Shown piece after piece: positions 42,832-51,969 of a stretch of DNA of 64,000 nt; positions within the stretch are counted from its first letter, which is position 1; the number at the start of each line of letters is the position of its first letter. Origin of the DNA: Streptomyces sp. BHT-5-2 (GTDB lineage: Bacteria > Actinomycetota > Actinomycetes > Streptomycetales > Streptomycetaceae); NCBI RefSeq assembly GCF_019774615.1, contig NZ_CP081497.1:2356001-2420000 (forward strand), in the 5' to 3' direction. Below the pieces are notes generated by a model. That model worked only from the letters and a program-made list of their open reading frames with translations, made no database searches and was not told the DNA's origin. The position numbers and the translations under genes are program-made.

Positions 42832-44940
42832 TCACGGCCGGTGGCGTTGCTCCGCGCCGGGCAGCCACCAGTTGGCCCGGCCCAGCAGCCGCATCATTGC
42901 CGGAACCAGCAGCGCCCGGACGAGGGTGGCATCCAAGGCGATGGCGATGAACATCCCGACACACAGCTCCTTGACCATGTTCACGCTGCTGGTGGCGAAG
43001 ACCGCGCTCACCACCAGAACCACCGCCGCGGCAGCGGTGATGACCGGAGCGGACCGCTGTAGCCCGACTGCGACGGCGACGGTGTTGTCCCCGGTGACGT
43101 CGTATTGTTCACGGATGCGCGACAGCAGGAAGAATTCGTAATCCATCGAGAGCCCGATCAGCAGGATGAGCATGATCACAGGCTGGGCGACATCGACGTA
43201 GCCGATGCGTTCCCCGCTGACCAACCACGTCAGATGCCCGTCCTGGAACATCCACACGAGTGCGCCGAATGAGGCGCCGAGGGACAGCGCGTTGACGACC
43301 AGCGCCTTCGCCGGCAGGACGACCGACCGCAACGCCGTCAGCAGCAGCGCATATGTGAACACCGCGATGGCGAGCAAGACCCACGGCAGGCGGTGAGCCA
43401 GCAGCTGGAGGGTGTCCTCGGCCATGGCTGACAACCCACCCACCAGCACCTGTCCGCCGTCCGGCGGGGACAGCGCGCGAACACGTCTGACCAGTGTGCG
43501 GGTGGCCGGGTCCTCGGCGCTGCTGTTGTGCGTCAGATAGACCACCGCGCTGTGCTTCGACGTCGCGGCGATGAGACCGGCACCGGTGCCTGGAAGGCGG
43601 ACGAGTTCGCCGACCCAGGCCGTCAGCGTCTGCTGTCCCACGTGGGTGTCCAGGTTCTGCGGCACAGTGACCACCACCTGCACAGCGTCCAATCCGCCAA
43701 GCGCGAAGTCGCGCCCCAGGGCGTCGGAGGCCAGGCGCGCCGGCGCGTCGGCGGGCAGGGTCCGCTGGTCGGGAAATCCGAGAGTGATGTGCGCGAACGG
43801 TGCCGTCATGGCAAGCAAGGTCAGCAGTACACCGATCACGTAGTGACCGGGTCGGGCCATCACGGCCCGGGCCAGTCTGGCCCACGGCCCTTCTGCCGGG
43901 GCCGTGTCCTCGCGCCGTGGCCTGCGGATCCGTCCGGCGTTCACGCGCGGTCCGAGGAGCGCCAGCGCGGCGGGCAGCGCGGTGACGCTCAGTACGGCGC
44001 TGAGGGCGATGACCACAGCTGCGCCGACACCGAACGCTCGCAGCACGCCGATGGGGAAGAGCAGGAGCCCCAAGGCGATGCCGCTCATGGTGGTCCCGGA
44101 CAGGAACACCGTACGGCCGGCGGTGGCGCAGGTGGCTGCCACCGCCTCCGGCACGCTGCCATGGTGGGTGAGCTCTTCGCGGAACCGGCCGACGACGAAG
44201 AGAGCGGCGTCCACTCCCAGGGCGAGCCCCAGGGAGGTCACCAGGCTCACGGTGATGAACGAGATCTCCACCGTGCCGCTCAGGAGCACCAGGATGCCCA
44301 GCGTGATGCAGATGCTGAGCCCGCCGATGACCACCGGCAACAAGGCCGCCACCAAGCTGCGGAAGACCAGCAGGAGCAGGGCCAGCACCAGGGGGAAGGC
44401 GACCAGCTCGGCGCGGCGCACATCCGCCAGGGCGCGCTCGGCGACCCCGTCGACCACGGCGACCGGCCCGGCGTACTCGATGTCGAAGCCCTCGGCCCGC
44501 AGCGCCGGGCGCAGCCGGTGGTAACTGGCCACCCGGCTCGTGTCGTCCGCTCCGGCGAGCATGATCGTGACAGCCGTCGCATGGTGATCCTTGGAGACCA
44601 GCGGGGGAAGATCGCGCGACCAGTACGTCATCGTGGAGACGACGGTCCCCTTCGGCGCGGACGCCAGCGAATGCTCCACCGCCTGTCGGAACACCGGCTC
44701 CTCCACCGTGTGGTGGGGACTGCGGTAGATGGCGATCACATCCGCACCACCCCGCCCGATGCGCTCCCGCACTGCCACCGCGGCCCGGTTCGACTCCGCG
44801 TCGCGCGCGATGAGTCCCCCGTAGCTCAGCCGGTCGTGGATGCCTGACGCCGTGATCGCTGCCAGTGCGGCCAACACCAAGGACACCAAGAGAACGACCC
44901 GACCGTGTCGGGCGGCGGCCCGGCCGAGCCTCACGAACAC
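42832..44940 (-). CDS. MMPL-family RND transporter
   Basis: 702 residues. Two repeats, each with a periplasmic loop and a bundle of about five to six helices. N-terminal helix RVVLLVSLVLAALAAITASG, the central LGLALGVDAALFVVGRFREE and the C-terminal YEFFLLSRIREQYDVTG are MMPL/RND motifs; the Asp residues in GVDAALF and SMDYEF are the likely proton relay. The GTG at 44940 has GGGAGG six bases upstream and overlaps the end of the terpene-synthase-like gene, so they are co-translated. MMPL proteins export lipids and terpenoids, which fits the two isoprenoid genes upstream. Confidence 0.88.
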   Translation of the reverse strand: MFVRLGRAAARHGRVVLLVSLVLAALAAITASGIHDRLSYGGLIARDAESNRAAVAVRERIGRGGADVIAIYRSPHHTVEEPVFRQAVEHSLASAPKGTVVSTMTYWSRDLPPLVSKDHHATAVTIMLAGADDTSRVASYHRLRPALRAEGFDIEYAGPVAVVDGVAERALADVRRAELVAFPLVLALLLLVFRSLVAALLPVVIGGLSICITLGILVLLSGTVEISFITVSLVTSLGLALGVDAALFVVGRFREELTHHGSVPEAVAATCATAGRTVFLSGTTMSGIALGLLLFPIGVLRAFGVGAAVVIALSAVLSVTALPAALALLGPRVNAGRIRRPRREDTAPAEGPWARLARAVMARPGHYVIGVLLTLLAMTAPFAHITLGFPDQRTLPADAPARLASDALGRDFALGGLDAVQVVVTVPQNLDTHVGQQTLTAWVGELVRLPGTGAGLIAATSKHSAVVYLTHNSSAEDPATRTLVRRVRALSPPDGGQVLVGGLSAMAEDTLQLLAHRLPWVLLAIAVFTYALLLTALRSVVLPAKALVVNALSLGASFGALVWMFQDGHLTWLVSGERIGYVDVAQPVIMLILLIGLSMDYEFFLLSRIREQYDVTGDNTVAVAVGLQRSAPVITAAAAVVLVVSAVFATSSVNMVKELCVGMFIAIALDATLVRALLVPAMMRLLGRANWWLPGAEQRHRP

Positions 44941-45899
44941 GCGGCTCCCTCCCAGTGCCGCGCGGGGGCTGCTCCCGTACCGGAACGGTGCGCACGGGAC
45001 ATGAACAGCGGAATGCCCAGGCGCAACGCCATCCGCGCCATGTGTGCGCGACCGATGCGGGGCTTGGCGGTCAGCACGTCGTAGTCCCGCCGTTCGATCT
45101 CGGCGAGGTAGGACCGGTAGAACATCAGCGAGGCCCTGACCAGGCTCCGGCACTGTGGATGCAGAAGATCAGGCAGACCGGCACCGCGCTCGTAGAGGGC
45201 GTGGGCGCGGTCCACCTCGAACTTCACCAGTTCTCTGACGGCCGGAGTCATGGGTCCACGGGCCAGGTCCTCGCGCGCGACGCCGAACCGGTCCAGGTCC
45301 TCCAGCGGTAGATAGGTCCGACCGAGCTGCTGGTCCTCGGCGACATCGCGGATCAGGTTGGTCAGGTACAAGGCGAGAGCCGCCGCTTCCGCTTCTGGTC
45401 CGGTCGGACGGCTCGTGGGCCCCATGACGGCGATGACCATGTGGAACGGTTCGACGCTCAAGAGACGCAGATGGCTCAGCAGATCGTCGAAGGTGGAGTA
45501 CTCCGTGACGTTCTGGTCCATCAGATAGGCGTCAAGGTACTTCCGGGCCGGCTCGGGCCCGATGTCCCAGGTGCGCAGCGTGTGGATCAGTGCGCGTACG
45601 CTCGGCTCGCACGAGTACCCGGATTCGAGGTCGGCCATGGCTGTGGTGCACCAGTCGGCGAACTGCGTTCGCCCCGCCCCGGTTTCGATGGCCACCTCGG
45701 ACATCTCGTCGACGTGGCGGCCGAATCCGTACACGGCCCACATGTGCGGTCGTCGTTCCGGTGGCAGGAACAGGCTGCCGCGCCAGATGTCCTTGCCGTC
45801 CCCGATGGCGACCAGGAGCCGGCGGCAGTATTCGTAGGATTCGCGCAGGAGCGGATCGTGGATGCCGGCTCGGCTCAGGGCGCGTTGGTCGAGGTACAC
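44931..45899 (-). CDS. Squalene/phytoene synthase-family enzyme
   Basis: 322 residues. The first aspartate-rich motif region reads GFGRHVDEMSE, where canonical enzymes have DDxxD; here it is D-E-x-x-E. The second, NLIRDVAEDQQLGRTYLP, is intact (DVAED). YCRRLLVAIGDGKDIW and SLVRASLMFYRSYLAEI are also family features. Head-to-head condensation or cyclisation of prenyl diphosphates is expected, but the altered first motif suggests a divergent substrate. The GTG at 45899 has GGGAGG five bases upstream. It overlaps the cis-prenyltransferase gene upstream and the MMPL gene downstream, forming a tightly coupled trio. Confidence 0.82.
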   Translation of the reverse strand: MYLDQRALSRAGIHDPLLRESYEYCRRLLVAIGDGKDIWRGSLFLPPERRPHMWAVYGFGRHVDEMSEVAIETGAGRTQFADWCTTAMADLESGYSCEPSVRALIHTLRTWDIGPEPARKYLDAYLMDQNVTEYSTFDDLLSHLRLLSVEPFHMVIAVMGPTSRPTGPEAEAAALALYLTNLIRDVAEDQQLGRTYLPLEDLDRFGVAREDLARGPMTPAVRELVKFEVDRAHALYERGAGLPDLLHPQCRSLVRASLMFYRSYLAEIERRDYDVLTAKPRIGRAHMARMALRLGIPLFMSRAHRSGTGAAPARHWEGAACS

Positions 45900-46774
45900 G
45901 GCTGCCTCCCGGGTGCGGACCGCGCGGCGCTGCGCCCTGGGTCCTCGACTGTTCCGAAGGTGCGGTTGCGGGTCGCGTAGATCTCCACCGCCTGCCGCAG
46001 GTGATGACGATCGAAGTCGGGCCATGGCGTGTCGACGAAGACGAGTTCGGCGTAGGCGCACTGCCAGAGAAGGAAGTTGCTGATGCGCTGCTCACCGGCA
46101 GTACGGATGAACAGGTCGACGTCCGGCAGGTCGGGCGCGTAGAGGTAGCGGGCGAACGTCGGGATGTCGAGGGAGGCCGGGTCGAGCGTGCCGATGGCGG
46201 CGTCCTCGGCGATGCGGCGCGCCGCGTCCACAAGTTCCGCCCGCCCTCCGTAGTCGAGACACAGGCTCAAGGTGAGCCGGTCGTTGTCGGCGGTCAGTCG
46301 CTCGGCCGTCTCGATCGCGCTGACGAGCGTGGGCGGAAGTCCGGTGCGTCGCCCCAGGTGGCGGATGCGCACTGCGTTGGCGTGCAGCCGCTGGAGACGA
46401 TTGCGCAGGGTGCGCTGCATCAGCGTCATGAGGAAGTCGACTTCGGCCGCGGGACGGCACCAGTTCTCGGTGGAGAACGCGAATACCGTCAAATGGCGAA
46501 CACCGATCTCAACGGCGTCTTCGACCACCTGCGACAGCGCCTTTTCACCGGCTACGTGGCCCCTGGCGCGCGTAAGACCCTGCCGGGTGGCCCAACGCCC
46601 GTTCCCGTCCATGACGATGGCGACATGACCGGGAACGGGCGACGTCGAACGGACCCGACGCGGATCCACCCGAGGATTCTCCGCCACGGAGCACAGACTG
46701 GTCACCGCGGTGCCCGGTGACGTCACCTCGGCTCGATATGACTGCTCTCGTCGCACAGTGCACCCCGTATTCAT
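45875..46774 (-). CDS. Cis-prenyltransferase (UppS-like)
   Basis: About 299 residues from ATG 46774, with an unusually long N-terminal extension; a GTG near 46668 preceded by GGAG would give a normal ~265-residue enzyme. Hallmarks are HVAIVMDGNGRWA (catalytic Asp), GVRHLTVFAFSTENW, RLTLSLCLDYGGRAELVDAA and the C-terminal IRTAGEQRISNFLLWQCAYA. The family elongates prenyl diphosphates in cis configuration in the cytosol. Clustered with a squalene/phytoene-synthase-like enzyme and an MMPL exporter, it is probably a pathway-specific copy, not the essential undecaprenyl diphosphate synthase. Confidence 0.85.
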   Translation of the reverse strand: MNTGCTVRREQSYRAEVTSPGTAVTSLCSVAENPRVDPRRVRSTSPVPGHVAIVMDGNGRWATRQGLTRARGHVAGEKALSQVVEDAVEIGVRHLTVFAFSTENWCRPAAEVDFLMTLMQRTLRNRLQRLHANAVRIRHLGRRTGLPPTLVSAIETAERLTADNDRLTLSLCLDYGGRAELVDAARRIAEDAAIGTLDPASLDIPTFARYLYAPDLPDVDLFIRTAGEQRISNFLLWQCAYAELVFVDTPWPDFDRHHLRQAVEIYATRNRTFGTVEDPGRSAARSAPGRQPCTSTNAP

Positions 46775-46882
46775 GAAGGAGACATACCGCTGCGATCCCC
46801 GGCGGTTGTCGCGGGCGGGCCCCGCTGCCGGAGCCCGTGCCGGGCAGGCAAGGCGCGCCCGGCACACGCCCGTTGAAAACCG

Positions 46883-47500
46883 TCAGCTACCGGTCACCGC
46901 CCCGGAGCCGGAGCCGGTGGCCCCATTGAAGGTCCCGCTGGTGAGACAGTTGACCTCGACCTGTTGAACGGCCGTGGCCGTACCGCTCAGCACGGCGCCT
47001 TTGAAGGCACCGCTGGTGATCGAGCCGCTGGAGATGCCGGCGGTGATTCCCTTGCCGGCAGTGGCGGCCCACACCACGGTGGCCGTGAAGGTGCTCGTCT
47101 TCCCGTCGGGCCAGGTAATGGTCCCCGTGACGGGCATCGTTGCGTTCGCGCAGTTGTTTTTGGTGAGGGAGAACGTGGCAGTGCCGCTGGCGGCGCCGTT
47201 CTCCGTGCCCGTGACCGAGCAGGTGCCCTTCGCCTGGTACATGACCGGCTTACCAGGGTCGGCGTCGGTCACCATCACGGTGCCGGTGCCGTTCGGGCAG
47301 GTGATGGACACGGGTGCGGCGCTGACCGCTTGCGACTGCGCGGCGGGCGCTGCCGTGGCCGTCGCCGCGGTGCCGGCCAGCACGGCGAACAGGCTGTAGA
47401 CGCCGAGGCGGGTGAGACGGCGACGCCATTTCGACATCGCGCCCGCACCCTCGACGGCGCCTTCCTGCGGATTTCCATGGACATTTCCTTGAGTTGACAC
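46883..47500 (-). CDS. Secreted low-complexity protein
   Basis: About 205 residues. The GTG at 47500 is favoured by an AGGAGG site five bases upstream, giving a hydrophilic lead before the signal helix (RRLTRLGVYSLFAVLAGTAA); an internal ATG at 47437 would start right at the signal peptide. The mature part is Thr/Ser/Gly-rich with pairs of cysteines (ITCPNGTGTV, GTCSVTGTENG, NNCANATMPV, NCLTSGTFNGATGSGSG), typical of small Streptomyces surface beta-sandwich proteins. Function unknown. Confidence 0.65.
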   Translation of the reverse strand: MSTQGNVHGNPQEGAVEGAGAMSKWRRRLTRLGVYSLFAVLAGTAATATAAPAAQSQAVSAAPVSITCPNGTGTVMVTDADPGKPVMYQAKGTCSVTGTENGAASGTATFSLTKNNCANATMPVTGTITWPDGKTSTFTATVVWAATAGKGITAGISSGSITSGAFKGAVLSGTATAVQQVEVNCLTSGTFNGATGSGSGAVTGS

Positions 47501-48542
47501 GCTTCCTCCTTCCAAGAGGAATCGGAACTGCGCCGGGACGGAAATGATTCCGCGCCGCAGTGCGGGAAAGCGATGGTAAGTGGACCGCCATCGGCCCGAA
47601 TGGACACATCTCACCGCTCCGTGAATCCAAGGAAAAATGGAACCACGGATATGCGGCGAGAGGGGGTGATCTCCCGAAAGTGCTCCGTGAAGTGAAAGTG
47701 CCACAGTCTGCTGGATGCGGAACGCTGTCACGGAATCCGCCGAGTCCGCCTTCGCCGTACAGGCTTGTCGTGTTGCAGCGACCGTACGGCGGAACCCGCC
47801 AAAGCGGAAGACGTCAGATGGGATTACGTGCCCATTCTTTACCGATGCCATCGCGGCGCCACAGGGCAGGCATTGGTCGCATATCCATTCGATGGAACGC
47901 TGAAATGGAATTCGCGCGTTCGACGCGAGGCGGGGTCACGGAGGCGGAGGCAGTCTACGAAAGTCCGCGACACCACAGGAATACCGTCCGCGCGAGGAAC
48001 CCGCCTGACGCCCGTCGACGTGCGGGCCTGATCCCTCCAGGGTGGACAACGCGGTCCGTACAGCGCCCCGGGGCCCCTTCGCGCACATCAGGCGGCCCGT
48101 ACGGGCTGTCGCACGGGCTGGTAGTTGTTCGGCAGCCATGTCGTCCTTCAGTGAACGCATGGTCACTCTCGCAAGCGGGCAGGCGCCCGCGACGCTCCCT
48201 CGCCCAGGGTGAAGGTCACCAGGAATGTGATCACGGCTGCCGCCCTGCCTTCCGCGCACAGGTGCCCGGAGTGCTGGACCGATACCAGCGGCGAACCGTC
48301 CCTCTGACCAGGTAGGACAAGGCCATGGTTGAGGAGTTGGTGGCGGGCCGGGCCGGGGCGCGTTTGCCGGCGAGGCGGCTTCCAGTTCGGCTGCACGGCG
48401 GTCGACGGCGATCCGGGCTTCGGCCAGACGTGGATGGGCTGCCGCAGGCCGTCGGGGAGTATCCGATGTGACCACGCCGGCGGATTTCGCCAAGCCGCGC
48501 CGCGGCCCGGGCTCAATCGCGCCCTACAGATGATGCGTTGGG
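47501..48542. other. Long gap without supported gene
   Basis: Over 1 kb. A minus-strand frame with MRSLKDDMAAEQLPARATAR near 48150 is possible but unsupported. It separates accessory genes from the biosynthetic cluster to the right. Confidence 0.4.
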
Positions 48543-49271
48543 GTGGCTACGGTGCCGCGGGTGGCCAACTCATACGCCGCGCTCTCGCGGCACTACGACC
48601 TCATCATGACCTCGGGCTACTACGACTACGGCGCCTATGCCCGCACCCTGCTCGCCGAGCTCGGCGACCACGCCGACGTCCTGGAACTGGGCGTCGGTAC
48701 CGGCCTGGTCTGCGCAAGCCTGCTGGAGCTGGGCGGGGCCGGCCTGCGGATCACCGGGATCGACCACACCGAGAGCATGCTCACCCAGGCACGCGCCAGG
48801 CTCGGGGACCGGGTGCGGCTCATCCGGCAGGACATCGTGGCGATGGCGGCTCCGCCGACCTTCGACGCCGCCTACGCCGTCGGCGGCGTCTGGTACTGCG
48901 TCCAGGACGAGGACAGCACTTCGTTGTACACCCACCTCACAGGGGAGGACGACGACACCAGGGCCCTGAAGAACCTCGCTGCCGCCCTCCGGCCTGGTGC
49001 GCCGTTGCTGCTCGCCGTCCAGCAGCCCCACCGCGACTACCACCGGCCGCTACCCGGCGGGCTGGAGTACGCCCAGGAAATCCGAGCGGTGGAGGAGAAC
49101 CGGTACCTCAAGGACTACTTCGTCCGGCAGGACGGCGAGGTCGTGATGCACCAGCGCTGCCAGTACCGCGCCTATCCGCAGGATCGGGCCGACCGGCTGC
49201 TGGCACAGTGCGGCTTCCGCTTCGAGCGCGTCACCGGTGACGGGCTGCTGCGGCGGTACGTGCGGGGATAG
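48543..49271 (+). CDS. Class I SAM-dependent methyltransferase
   Basis: 242 residues. Motif I is VLELGVGTGLVCASLLE, motif II is ITGIDHTESMLTQARARLG, and FDAAYAVGGVWYCVQDE lies at the active-site loop. A C-terminal region (YRAYPQDRADRLLAQCGFRF) is typical of small-molecule methyltransferases. Start is GTG at 48543; another GTG at 48552 is possible. It lies next to the cluster, convergent with the aminopeptidase gene, and could methylate the cluster product, but it may equally be a neighbour. Confidence 0.8.
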   Translation: MATVPRVANSYAALSRHYDLIMTSGYYDYGAYARTLLAELGDHADVLELGVGTGLVCASLLELGGAGLRITGIDHTESMLTQARARLGDRVRLIRQDIVAMAAPPTFDAAYAVGGVWYCVQDEDSTSLYTHLTGEDDDTRALKNLAAALRPGAPLLLAVQQPHRDYHRPLPGGLEYAQEIRAVEENRYLKDYFVRQDGEVVMHQRCQYRAYPQDRADRLLAQCGFRFERVTGDGLLRRYVRG

Positions 49272-49357
49272 GCGGTACGCCGGGTAGGGCGGCCCCGCCC
49301 GGCAGCGCCGCGCCCGCGGCCTGGTCGAGCCGGTCGCCGCTCATCGAGCGTCTACGA

Positions 49358-51928
49358 TCACTGCCCCTTGGAGCCGATCAACCGGTCGGCGCCGTCGTGC
49401 CGTTGGGCGTCCAGCGCGCGGGCGACGTCCTCGCGGGCTTCGAGCAGCAGTCGGCGCAGGGCCGGGGCCGAATGGTGCGTGGCGAGGTAGGCGTCGGTGG
49501 CCTCCAGGGTGGCTTCCTCCACCAGGGCGCGTGGGAAGAGGGCGTCGACGAGGCCCCGCGCGAGGTCGCCGCCGCGCTCGTCCCACAAGGTCGCCAAAGC
49601 AGCGAAGTACCGGTCGACATAGGGGCGTAGCAACTCGGCCCCGTCCTGGGGGAGGTTGGCGAACGCCTCGGCGACGGCGGTCTGCACGGCGTGCGGGAGA
49701 TCGGTGCGGTGCACGACGGACTCCCAGGCCGTCGCCTTCGCCTCGGCGGTGGGGCGGGCGGCCAGGGCGCGGGCGGCGTGGCGGAGCCCGGCCGCGGTGT
49801 GGTCGTGGGCCGCCTCCTCGTCGATCGCCGCGGCGTCGGCGCGTCCCGCGGCGGCGAGCGCGGTCAGCAGCTGCCAGCGCAGCTCGGCGTCACCCGCCAG
49901 CCCCGGCACCGTCCGCTCGCCGGACAGCAGCGCGGCAACCCGGTCCAGGTCCGTGTCCGAGCGGGCCGTCTCGGCGAAGGCGCCGGCCCACATCAGTTGG
50001 AAGTCGCTGCCGGGCTCGGCCTGCCCCAGCAGCTCCCACCAGGCGGCGGCGAGTGCGTCGCGGGCCGCGGCGCGGTCGGCCGGCGCGGTGCAGCGGGCCA
50101 CGGCCGTCTGCGCCTGCCGCTGCTGGACCTGTGCGATGCCGAAGTCGGTCTCGTGGGGCAGGCAGGCGGTGACGGCCCGGAGGTACGTCCGGGCGGCCAG
50201 TTCGGCGCTGGTGACCATGTCCCACAGTGCGTACCAGCACACCGCCCGCTGCACCGGCTCGCGCAGCGCGCTGACGTGCGCCAGCACGGTGGCCAGCGAA
50301 CGCTCGTCGAAGCGGATCCGGGTGTAGCCGAGGTCGTCGTCGTTGAGCAGTACCAGATCGGGCCGGCGCACCCCGTGCAGCTCGGGGATCTCGGTGCGGG
50401 GGCCGGTCACGTCGGCCTGCACCCGGCGGACCCGTTCGAGGCGGCCGTCGCGGAGTTCGTACAGGCCGATGGCGATCCGGTGGGAGCGCAGTCGGGGGTG
50501 CGCGGCGGGCGCGTCCTGGACGACGGCGAAGGAGCGGAAGCGGTCGTCCCGGTCCACGGTCAGCTCGGGGCGCAGGGTGTTGGGCCCGGCGGTGCGCAGC
50601 CACTCCTCGGCCCAGTGGCCGAGGTCGCGGCCCGAGTGCTTGCCCGCGATGGCGAGGAGGTCGGCCAGGGAGGCGGTGGACCAGGCGTGCCTTCCGAAGT
50701 AGTCGCGCATCGCGTCGTCGAAGGCGTCGGTGCCCACCCAGGACACCAACTGCTTGATGACGGCGGCGCCCTTGGCGTAGGTGATGCCGTCGAAGTTGAC
50801 CTGGACGTCGGTGAGGTTGGCGATGTCGGCCACCACCGGGTGGGTGGTGGTCCGCTGGTCGGCCTGGTACGCCCAGACCTTCTCGACGTTGGCGAACATG
50901 GTCCAGGACTGGGTCCACTCGGTCGCCTCGGCCTGGCAGCGGGCGGAGGCGTAGGTGGCGAACGACTCGCTCAGCCACAGGTCGTCCCACCACCGCATGG
51001 TGACCATGTTCCCGAACCACATGTGGGCCATCTCGTGCAGGATGGTGCCGGCCCGGCGCACCCGGAGCGCCTCGGTGGCCAGGGAGCGGAAGACGTACTT
51101 CTCGTGGACCGTGACGCAGGCCGCGTTCTCCATGGCCGCGACGTTGAGTTCGGGCGCGAAGACCTGGTCGTACTTGGCGAACGGGAAGGCCCCGAACACC
51201 CCGGTGTAGTGGTCCAGGCCCTGCCGGGTGGTGTGCAGGACCTCGTCCGCGTCGAGGTGCGGGGCGAGGGAGGCCCGGCAGGCCACCGCCAGCGGCACCG
51301 GCCGCCCGTCGGGAGTGGTGTAGGTGGTGTCGCGCACCACGTGGTATTCCCCGGCGACCAGGGCGAACGCGTAGGTCGGCAGGGCCGGGGTCGGCGCGAA
51401 GTGCCAGGCGGCGCCCTCGGGCGCGGCGGGGGTGGGCGAGGCGGAGAAGAGCTGCCAGCCTTCCGGCGCGGTCACGCTCAGGGTGAAGGGGGCCTTCAGC
51501 GACGGCTGGTCGAAGCAGGCGAAGACCTTGGCCGCTTCGGCCACTTGGAGGTGGGTGTAGAGGTAGACCTTGCCGTCGGCGGGGTCGGTCATCCGGTGCA
51601 GGCCGGTTCCGGTGTTGGTGTAGCGGCAGTCGGCGACCACCCGCAGGCGGTTGCGGGCGGTGAGGTCCGGGAGGCGGATCCGGCCGCCCTCGCACACCGA
51701 ACGGGGGTCCAGTTGCCGGTCGTTGAGCTCGATGGAGTGGATGCGTTCGGGCACCAGCTCGGCGAAGGTGGTGGCGCCCGGTTCGGTGGCGGTGAAGTGG
51801 ATCTCCGTCTCGGAGCGGAAGACGTCCGGGCCCGTGGTCAGGTCGAGATGGATCCGGTAGGAGTCGACGCGCAGCAGCCGGGTGCGCGCGTCGGCTTCGG
51901 CGCGGGTGAGTTCAGTGATCGCGGACAC
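49358..51928 (-). CDS. M1-family metalloaminopeptidase (PepN-like)
   Basis: 856 residues, standard PepN length. HEMAHMWFGN gives zinc ligands and the catalytic Glu, and the third ligand Glu is in LWLSESFATY. The substrate-recognition motif is AAMEN instead of GAMEN and the next residues ENAACV replace ENAGCV. No signal peptide, so cytosolic. It removes N-terminal residues from peptides. The GTG at 51928 has GGAG nine bases upstream and lies 41 bases after the ATP-grasp gene, so both share a transcript. A cluster-borne second PepN could mature a peptide intermediate or act as a resistant target. Confidence 0.9.
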   Translation of the reverse strand: MSAITELTRAEADARTRLLRVDSYRIHLDLTTGPDVFRSETEIHFTATEPGATTFAELVPERIHSIELNDRQLDPRSVCEGGRIRLPDLTARNRLRVVADCRYTNTGTGLHRMTDPADGKVYLYTHLQVAEAAKVFACFDQPSLKAPFTLSVTAPEGWQLFSASPTPAAPEGAAWHFAPTPALPTYAFALVAGEYHVVRDTTYTTPDGRPVPLAVACRASLAPHLDADEVLHTTRQGLDHYTGVFGAFPFAKYDQVFAPELNVAAMENAACVTVHEKYVFRSLATEALRVRRAGTILHEMAHMWFGNMVTMRWWDDLWLSESFATYASARCQAEATEWTQSWTMFANVEKVWAYQADQRTTTHPVVADIANLTDVQVNFDGITYAKGAAVIKQLVSWVGTDAFDDAMRDYFGRHAWSTASLADLLAIAGKHSGRDLGHWAEEWLRTAGPNTLRPELTVDRDDRFRSFAVVQDAPAAHPRLRSHRIAIGLYELRDGRLERVRRVQADVTGPRTEIPELHGVRRPDLVLLNDDDLGYTRIRFDERSLATVLAHVSALREPVQRAVCWYALWDMVTSAELAARTYLRAVTACLPHETDFGIAQVQQRQAQTAVARCTAPADRAAARDALAAAWWELLGQAEPGSDFQLMWAGAFAETARSDTDLDRVAALLSGERTVPGLAGDAELRWQLLTALAAAGRADAAAIDEEAAHDHTAAGLRHAARALAARPTAEAKATAWESVVHRTDLPHAVQTAVAEAFANLPQDGAELLRPYVDRYFAALATLWDERGGDLARGLVDALFPRALVEEATLEATDAYLATHHSAPALRRLLLEAREDVARALDAQRHDGADRLIGSKGQ

Positions 51929-51969
51929 CGTGGGGTGCTCCTTGTGTGCGGGGGTGGTTGTGGGGCGGG

